Part shown: positions 57,790 to 64,000 of the stretch, in pieces
Numbering within the stretch: the first letter of the stretch is position 1
Layout: every line of letters begins with the position of its first letter
Assembly (NCBI RefSeq): GCF_030936135.1
Contig: NC_082596.1
Coordinates: forward strand, 405,605 to 469,604
Direction: 5' to 3'
Length of the DNA stretch: 64,000 bases
Source of the DNA: Gavia stellata
Taxonomy: Eukaryota; Chordata; Aves; Gaviiformes; Gaviidae
Notes under the pieces: model-generated
What the model was told of the DNA's origin: nothing
What the model saw: only the letters and a program-made list of their open reading frames with translations
Database searches by the model: none
Made by a program: the position numbers and the translations under genes

Positions 57790-60700
57790 GTAGGACAGAG
57801 CCCATCTGGAGGGGGCACTGGGGCCACCACGCAGCCCCGCTGCAGCATGGCACCCTCCATGCAGATACCAGGGGCCTGCAAGGGATGTGGGGACCTTGCC
57901 TCTACCCCAAAACCTGGCGTTCGGAGGTCAGCTGCTGAGGCACAGGGGACTGGTGAGCAGGAGGTCTCCAGGCAGGACTTGGTCCTTTCCAAGAAGGGAC
58001 AAAGTGACAGAGTGGTGCCAGGGCTGGATGGAGCTGCTGCTCCATGCGATGCGCTTTGTGCCCTCAGCACTTCAGCTGAGCAGATCGGGACATTGGGATG
58101 TGGGAGGGAAGCAGCCAGAGCTATGGGACCTGCCTGAGCCTGCAGGCACCCAAGACAGGCGGCTGCCGACTCGCATGGTGGGTCTCGGCTGGGAGCCCAG
58201 CGGCAGGAGGCTGCCAGGTGAGCGCCAGGCTGGGGGGGCTGACACGATTTCACTCCCTGGGGTGCAGGTAGGGCTCGGGACCGCAGCACTGCCAGGCCAT
58301 CCCTGCTCACTCCAGCTGGAAAACCGCTTGCACTGGGGCCTCTTGGGCTGGGCTGCTGCGACAGCTTGAAAGGACAGCCAGCTCCTGCCCCGGGAGCTGC
58401 GTGTGCAGCCAAGCCCCAGCATCAGGAGGTCTGATTAGAGACCAGCTAATGATAGCTTGCAGTTGGGCAATGTCTTTCCAGTATAGGGTGTTTACACGAC
58501 ATCCATGTCCTACATAGGTGTCGCCTGCTCCAGGGCGTGACACAGCACTCCGCTTTGTCCTGGACCGAGTGCCACCCCAGCAGGCAGCACAACCAGCCCA
58601 TCGTCTCCTGGGAGGTTTCACCTGCATCAGTGGAGTCAGGCAGGGGAGGGCAGAGAAGCTGCTCTCCAGGGCTGGAGCCACAAGGTGGGCCAGAGCCGCT
58701 GGCTGTAGAAGAGCCTGAAGCCATGGGCAGGGTCCCCAAAGAGGCAGGGGCTGGTCTGTAACTGCTGGGATAAACCTCTCCCCCATCGTGATCCATCTAC
58801 ACCAGCATCAATCCAATATTTAAATGGATCAAAAGCAATGACTCAGAGACTTTTAGACCAGTTAGGTAAACAGTCGGAGAATTAAGCTGTGACCCTGATA
58901 ATGAGGTAAACATATTATTAATGTCAGTCACTGTAGTTTATGGGAGATGGGTGTTCCCAAAGAAATGTTTTGGGTTTCGTTTTTGCTGGTTTTACAAGAC
59001 TGTGGCCTCACCACCACGCAATGTTGTAGATGCTGAAAGCTTACAGGGCTTCCAGAAGAGACCAGGTGACAGCACGCACGACATCCCTCGAGGATTACTA
59101 CACAGACCCAAAACGCATCCAGCTCATGAAATCCACCAAGCTGAAAATAGTTAGAAACTGGGGAAATATTACACACATTGCCCCATTCTTCATCCTTCCC
59201 CTGTTGTCCACTTATGGATCAAGATGGAAACAAGACTCTGGACCACACAGACCTTTGGCCTGACTGCATGGCTGTTCTGATGTCTGCTCAAGAGCACGGC
59301 TGCTTTCCTCGGAAACACTTCAGAGAGCGCAACTGGTGTCTTGGTTAAGGGTGCTGCATTTTTATGGGTGAGGGGGCAAGGGTACCCACTGGACTGACTG
59401 ACTGGTCACGTCATTAATTGCAAAGTACATCCCTGAATGGGAGAGACCACTGCGAGCAGCCACTTACAGCAGGCTGCCTGAGGTACCTGCTCTTAGTCCC
59501 TCACTACTGTCTAATCTTTATTTATATGTATATTACACTTTATCTACCATTTTACCTACATAACAATTAGCTAATAACAAGTTCATGACCTCCCACAGCA
59601 CAGGAGCTAGAAGCTCCCGGTGAAAATACTTTCCCTGCAAAGTGTGATTAAATCACAGGTCTTGTTGCCACAGGATGACACCAGACCTGGACTCACAGAC
59701 ATGACCGCACAGGTCTGTTGAGGACAGTCTGTGGTGGCTACAGACAGTGGTCTACGGCAAGCCCGGCCCAGGATGTCCGGAGGGTTGTGTGCCAGGAGGC
59801 TTAGCCAAAGCATTTCTCTCTACCATCCTGTTCCTAGCACAGTTTCCCTAAATATCTGGAGAGAGCACCTTGGCCCTGCTGCAGAGAAGAGCACTTGGTC
59901 AGCCAAACCCTCCCATTAACTCTGCCCTTGTCCCCAGTTGCTGGAACTGGTTAGAATGGTCCCCAGCGTGGTGTCTGGCACCAGGCGACTAGCCCTCCCA
60001 CGAACAATGCCCATGCACAGTTCCGAAACCAGCATGGGCTAGGACCAGTGCCAGCATGCCTGTGGCAGCAGACCCCGGTTTTGGAGGACAAGAGTCTGTA
60101 ACAGGACAGGGGCTGGGGGCTTTGCCAACCCAGTGGCCTTAGAACAAGCAGAGACCCAGGCACTTCTCAACTGCAGCAGAGGCACAGCTTGAGAGAAGGT
60201 CTCTGCCAGCTCGGACCCACTGCTGCACGTGGATCTTACCAGCCGCTCATCTGTCGCTAAGACCATTCCCATGTCCTGTGTCGTGCCAGGGTGGTGTGGG
60301 ATCACGCAGCAAGAAGACAGACCTCCATGGACAGCCATAAGCCAGGCTGTGCCTGCCACCGTGCTCAGCGCTGGCGGTGTCCCACCACGCTCACAGCCTG
60401 CCGGTGACCAGCACGAAGCCAGGCAGTGTGACTGTCTAAGCGGACAAGAGCGGAAGATGACTCGCAGCACTAGCCAGCACCTCTCTGCAGCCGGACAGTC
60501 GCTGGTGGCAGTCATATCAGGAAGTCACTGTTGTTTCTTGTCATGACCTGTGCTTGTCAAATGACCACCAGCTAAATCTGCCAGCCCAGTGCAGCACAGG
60601 AGCCAGTACTGAGGGAACAGGGAGGTGAGCAGCGGCCACACTTCCTGCTGAAACCCTGTGGCGTCAGCCCAAAAGCGCGCAGTGGTTGTGTCAGCCAGGA

Positions 60701-61327
60701 ACAGAAGAGGAAGGTGGTAGAGGCCACAGGTTTGAGGCAGTGTCAGGCTCTGGGAGAGCAGGCAGCTCCTTGGGGGCCCAGAGTGGGGCCAGGTTATTCG
60801 TGCTGCTGATACGATGCTTTTTTGTGGAGTGCATGTCCACTCTGTGATGTGGCCCTCAAACCTCTCTGCCTGCAGGTGCCTGAGGTGCTGGTCAGGTCTG
60901 CTTCCCTTCTCTGCTCCCCTTCACAGCACTATCTGGTTTCCTGCCCTGAGTGCAGGAGCTCTTCGGCATAGGCATCAAGCCTTCTGCTCACCTCTGTGCC
61001 GGGACTACCAGCTGCAGAGAGATGCGCTGAGCCGGCCACTGCAGCTGGGAGGTGCACAGCATGCTGAACAGCAAACACACCGGCCAGGCTGTCACCGCTG
61101 CTTCCAGAGAGCTCTCATCCGCTGATCGAGGGGGAGCTGGACAAGGGGCACTCTTGGCCCTGAGACTGCTGCTGAGAGAGGATGACAGCAGCAAAGCCCC
61201 AGACCTCACTCCCTGCTTCTCCCTGGGCTCGTGCTACCATATCCAGGGAGATGGCTCTCTTCACAGACACCATGAAAACCACGCAAGAACCTATGTCTTA
61301 CCAAGTCATTTCTTTCTCTCTCCGCAG
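57790..61327 (+). other. Putative intron 1 of the second epiplakin-like gene
   Basis: 3.5 kb without a recognised gene. A probable ancient CR1-like 3' end lies at about 59,030-59,290. The 3' end is TTTCTTTCTCTCCGCAG, a strong acceptor. Confidence 0.45.
59030..59290 (+). mobile_element. Probable ancient CR1-like 3' end
   Basis: CTGGACCACACAGACCTTTGGCCTGACTGCATGGCTGTTCTGATGT resembles the decayed sauropsid CR1 3' terminus (segment abbreviated; key motif CCTTTGGCCTGAC...GGCTGTTCTGATG). No coding part is retained. Confidence 0.5.
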
Positions 61328-61380
61328 ACAAACACGGTGCCCCGCGGTAGCAGGACTGTTCCCCAGAGACAACGCAGAAG
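61328..61380 (+). other. 5' UTR part of the second epiplakin-like coding exon
   Basis: It begins after CTCTCTCCGCAG. There is no ATG before 61,381, and the start codon has A at -3. Confidence 0.55.
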
Positions 61381-64000
61381 ATGAGTGGACCTCCTCAGAA
61401 CAACAAGTCAAGCAACATAGGAAGTAACCTGATGGCAGGTGGACACAAAGAGATGGGTGGGGGTGGGAGTAACTTCATAGCTGGAGTTTTCATCCAGGCC
61501 ATGAATAAGAAGATGAGTATCTACGACGCCATGATGAGGGGGCTCCTGACACCAGGTACAGCCCTGGTGCTGCTGGAGGCACAGGCTGCTTCGGGGTTCC
61601 TCGCCGACCCTGTGAGGAACGAGAAACTGTCGGTGAAAGAGGCACTGACTGCAGGACTCGTAGGCACAGATTTTTACGAGAAGCTGCTGTCGGCAGAAGG
61701 AGCTGTGACAGGGTACACAGAGCCGTACACAGGGCACAAGATCTCCCTCTTCCAGGCCATGAAGAAAGAGTTCATCGTCAAGGAGCACGCTGTCCGCCTG
61801 CTCGAGGCCCAGATCGCCACCGGCGGCATCATCGACCCCGTGCACAGCCACCGCATCCCCGTGGAGGTGGCCTACCAGCATGGCTACTTTGACCAGGAGA
61901 TGTGCCAGTTTCTTTCTAACCCCAAGAATCAAACAAGAAGTTGCTTCGACCCCAACACGCATGAAAACCTCACTTATACACAGCTCCTCCGCCGCTGCGT
62001 GCCCGACCCGGACACGGGGCTGCTCATGCTCCACGTGATGGACAAGGGCTCCGTGCTCTACCAGCTGAACAAGGACGCCCGGAAAGCCCTGCAGGCCGCC
62101 CGCACCACCGTCAGCGTGGGGCTCTTCCAGGGCCAGAGCGTCACCGTCTGGGAGCTCCTCTTCTCCCGCTACATCCCTGATCACCAGAGAGAGGAGCTGC
62201 TGAGGAAATACAAGGCAGGGACAGTGACCATCCCAGAGATGATCACCATCCTCACCACCATCATCACCAGGGCAGAAATGGAAAATGGGGATCTGAGCTC
62301 ATCCACTGTTATACCCAAAAACGAGGTGGGAGCATCACAACCAGTTCAGGATACGCACTCCCAGGAGCAACAGTTGAGGAAGTCCTTAAAGTCTGCAACC
62401 ATCTATGTCACTGCTGGTGAGTTCCAGGGGCAAAACATTTCCTTGTTGGATCTGCTCTTTTCCAAATACGTCCCTCAAGGCAAGCGGCAGGAGCTGCTGG
62501 AGCTGTACAGAGCAGGGATACTGACCACAGAACAGGTGGCTACTGTGGTCACCACCATCATAAACAGAACAGAAGCCGCAAATGCCGCGCTCATGGCAAA
62601 TGCCAGAAGTTCACACAAGGCGGTGACAATGGCAGAGGAAAATGGAGATGATTTTTCAACACAAGATGCACAACTAGATAGCATCTTGAAGTCTACCACC
62701 ATTGATGTGCCAGCTGGTGAGTTCCAGGGGAGGCAGGTCTCTGTGTGGGACCTGCTCTTCTCCGACTACATCCCTGAGGAGAAAAGGCAGGAGCTCCTGG
62801 AGCTGTACCGTGAAAGGGTATTAACTCTGGAGCAGATGATAACTGTTGTCACCACTGTCATTAAGAAAAAAGAATCTACAAGCAGAAAATTCCTAATTGC
62901 AGTCAAGACTTCTGACAAGGACACTGTGTCAGCAGCAGGAGAGAAGGATGATGATTCCCCCAAAGAAGAACCATGGGAAACAGCCTTGAAAACCACAGTC
63001 GTTGACATGGAGGTCGGAGAGTTTCGGGGCCACAAGGTCTCTGTGTGGGACCTGCTCCACTCCAAGTATATCCCTGAGGAGAACAGAAAGGAGCTGCTGG
63101 AGCTGTACCAGGGAGGGGTGTTAACCCTTGAGCAGGTGAAAACCGTTGTCAGCACTATTGTCACCAAGGCTGAAGCAGCAAAGGCAGAGCAATTGGCAAA
63201 TGGGAGTCGTCCAAGAGCAGAGTCGACAGTTGCAGAAGCTGAGCACACCCACCTGCAGGAGGACAGGACCTGGGAAGAGACCCTGAAGTCCACCACCGTT
63301 GAGATGTCAGTGGATGACTTCCAGGGGAGGCAGGTCTCCGTGTGGGACCTGCTCTTCTCCGACTACATCCCTGAGGAGAAAAGGCAGGAGCTCCTGGAGC
63401 TGTACTGTGCAGGGACATTGGCCTTGGAGCGTTTAATAATTGTTGTCACCACTCTCATTAAGAAAAAAGAATCTACAGGCAGGAAGTTCCTAATTGCAGT
63501 CAAGACTTCTGACAAGGACACTGTGTCAGCAGCAGGAGAGAAGGATGATGACTCCCCTGAAGAAGAACCATGGGAAACAGCCTTGAAAACCACAGTCGTT
63601 GACATGGAGGTTGGGGAGTTTCAAGGCCACAAGGTCTCCGTGTGGGACCTGCTCCACTCCAAGTATATCCCTGAGGAGAACAGAAAGGAGCTGCTGGAGC
63701 TGTACCAGGCAGGAGAGTTAACCCTTGAGCAGGTGAAAACCGTTGTCAGCACTATTGTCACCAAGGCTGAAGCAGCAAAGGCAGAGCAATTGGCAAATGG
63801 GAGTCGTCCAAGAGCAGAGTCGACAGTTGCAGAAGCTGAGCACACCCACCTGCAGGAGGACAGGACCTGGGAAGAGACCCTGAAGTCCACCACAGTTGAG
63901 ATGTCAGTGGATGAGTTCCAGGGGAGGCAGGTCTCCGTGTGGGACCTGCTCTTCTCCAGCTACATCCCTGAGGAGAAAAGGCAGGAGCTCCTGGAGCTGT
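61381..64000 (+). CDS. Second epiplakin-like gene, 5' part (at least 873 aa), one PRD plus linker-module array
   Basis: The frame is open from ATG 61,381 to the end of the window. Residues about 30-220 are one plakin-repeat domain ([70 protein letters not shown]). As in PRD1 of the upstream epiplakin, it lacks the N-terminal GLR...TASDL segment. It is followed not by more PRDs but by at least seven copies of the linker module (FQGRQVSVWDLLFSDYIPEE..., then ELLELYRAG...LTLEQ...VVTTIIxKxE). These sit near 62,125, 62,422, 62,722, 63,022, 63,319, 63,619 and 63,916, separated by acidic or Ala-rich spacers. Keratin binding by the single PRD is inferred. The function of the linker array is unknown. 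Promoter and exon-1 similarity suggest a tandem duplicate of epiplakin. The 3' part, possibly with more PRDs, is outside the window. Confidence 0.88.
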   Translation, partial: MSGPPQNNKSSNIGSNLMAGGHKEMGGGGSNFIAGVFIQAMNKKMSIYDAMMRGLLTPGTALVLLEAQAASGFLADPVRNEKLSVKEALTAGLVGTDFYEKLLSAEGAVTGYTEPYTGHKISLFQAMKKEFIVKEHAVRLLEAQIATGGIIDPVHSHRIPVEVAYQHGYFDQEMCQFLSNPKNQTRSCFDPNTHENLTYTQLLRRCVPDPDTGLLMLHVMDKGSVLYQLNKDARKALQAARTTVSVGLFQGQSVTVWELLFSRYIPDHQREELLRKYKAGTVTIPEMITILTTIITRAEMENGDLSSSTVIPKNEVGASQPVQDTHSQEQQLRKSLKSATIYVTAGEFQGQNISLLDLLFSKYVPQGKRQELLELYRAGILTTEQVATVVTTIINRTEAANAALMANARSSHKAVTMAEENGDDFSTQDAQLDSILKSTTIDVPAGEFQGRQVSVWDLLFSDYIPEEKRQELLELYRERVLTLEQMITVVTTVIKKKESTSRKFLIAVKTSDKDTVSAAGEKDDDSPKEEPWETALKTTVVDMEVGEFRGHKVSVWDLLHSKYIPEENRKELLELYQGGVLTLEQVKTVVSTIVTKAEAAKAEQLANGSRPRAESTVAEAEHTHLQEDRTWEETLKSTTVEMSVDDFQGRQVSVWDLLFSDYIPEEKRQELLELYCAGTLALERLIIVVTTLIKKKESTGRKFLIAVKTSDKDTVSAAGEKDDDSPEEEPWETALKTTVVDMEVGEFQGHKVSVWDLLHSKYIPEENRKELLELYQAGELTLEQVKTVVSTIVTKAEAAKAEQLANGSRPRAESTVAEAEHTHLQEDRTWEETLKSTTVEMSVDEFQGRQVSVWDLLFSSYIPEEKRQELLEL
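61981..62176 (+). other. Tract nearly identical to epiplakin copy 1 array units
   Basis: From CAGCTCCTCCGCCGCTGCGT through CTACATCCC, this stretch differs from the unit at 33,931-34,126 by about six bases in 196, while flanking sequence is much less similar. Base composition also jumps to GC-rich here. It looks like an inter-locus gene-conversion tract. Confidence 0.8.
62125..64000 (+). repeat. Tandem array of ~300-bp plakin linker modules with a 597-bp higher-order period
   Basis: The equivalent Phe codon of the F-x-G motif recurs at 62,125, 62,422, 62,722, 63,022, 63,319, 63,619 and 63,916, giving steps of 297 or 300 bp. Two module types alternate. Type A (FQGRQVSVWDLLFSDYIPEE) is at 62,722, 63,319 and 63,916. 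Type B ([20 protein letters not shown]) is at 63,022 and 63,619. Each type recurs every 597 bp with high identity, including spacers (FLIAVKTSDKDTVSAAGEK and LANGSRPRAESTVAEAEHTH). The array continues past the window end. Confidence 0.95.

Noticed and set aside
62125-64000. CRISPR-like or satellite repeat interpretation of the ~300-bp array
   Set aside because: The array is an open reading frame in phase throughout, with a conserved protein motif and a eukaryotic gene context.

Overview
The window looks like a bird (sauropsid) nuclear genome. It carries avian-type CR1 LINE 3' ends and a solo LTR of a kind I recognise from bird endogenous retroviruses. It also has very compact, GC-rich, multi-exon gene structure with introns of roughly 75 to 1,150 bp, as on avian microchromosomes. 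All three genes recognised are on the + strand and all belong to the plakin cytolinker superfamily.

Region 1 (about 1-16,660) holds the 3' end of a spectraplakin: 33 inferred coding exons (about 1,700 aa). They encode a spectrin-repeat rod, two canonical EF-hands, a GAS2 domain and a short Ser/Arg tail, followed by an AATAAA signal at 16,635. It is clearly homologous to MACF1 and dystonin, but I judge it too divergent to be the bird orthologue of either. I read it as a possible third spectraplakin next to the epiplakin locus.

Region 2 (about 22,340-43,000) is epiplakin. A putative GC-box/TATA promoter and non-coding exon 1 lie near 22.35-22.45 kb. A 4.2 kb intron leads to a single 15.2 kb coding exon (26,676-41,873, 5,065 aa) with 14 plakin-repeat domains (PRDs). 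The last six or so PRD+linker units are near-identical 1,308-bp (436-aa) tandem copies.

Region 3 (about 42-57.6 kb) is intergenic: several CR1 fragments, one solo LTR, a CA-rich low-complexity tract and otherwise unrecognised sequence.

Region 4 (about 57.65-64 kb, running off the window) is a second, tandem epiplakin-like gene. A near-copy of the first gene's promoter core is at 57,650, a putative non-coding exon 1 ends at 57,789, and the coding exon starts at 61,381 and is open to base 64,000. It encodes one PRD, then an expanding array of the short 'linker' module (about 100 aa, 300 bp) that normally separates PRDs. The array is organised in a 597-bp two-module higher-order repeat.

The biological theme is a plakin cluster: a microtubule/actin cross-linker tail (EF-GAS2) beside keratin-binding epiplakins, with concerted evolution, gene conversion within and between loci, and a divergent linker-only repeat expansion in the second epiplakin. 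Exon boundaries were inferred by hand from splice consensus, reading frame and homology; no alignment or database search was run.
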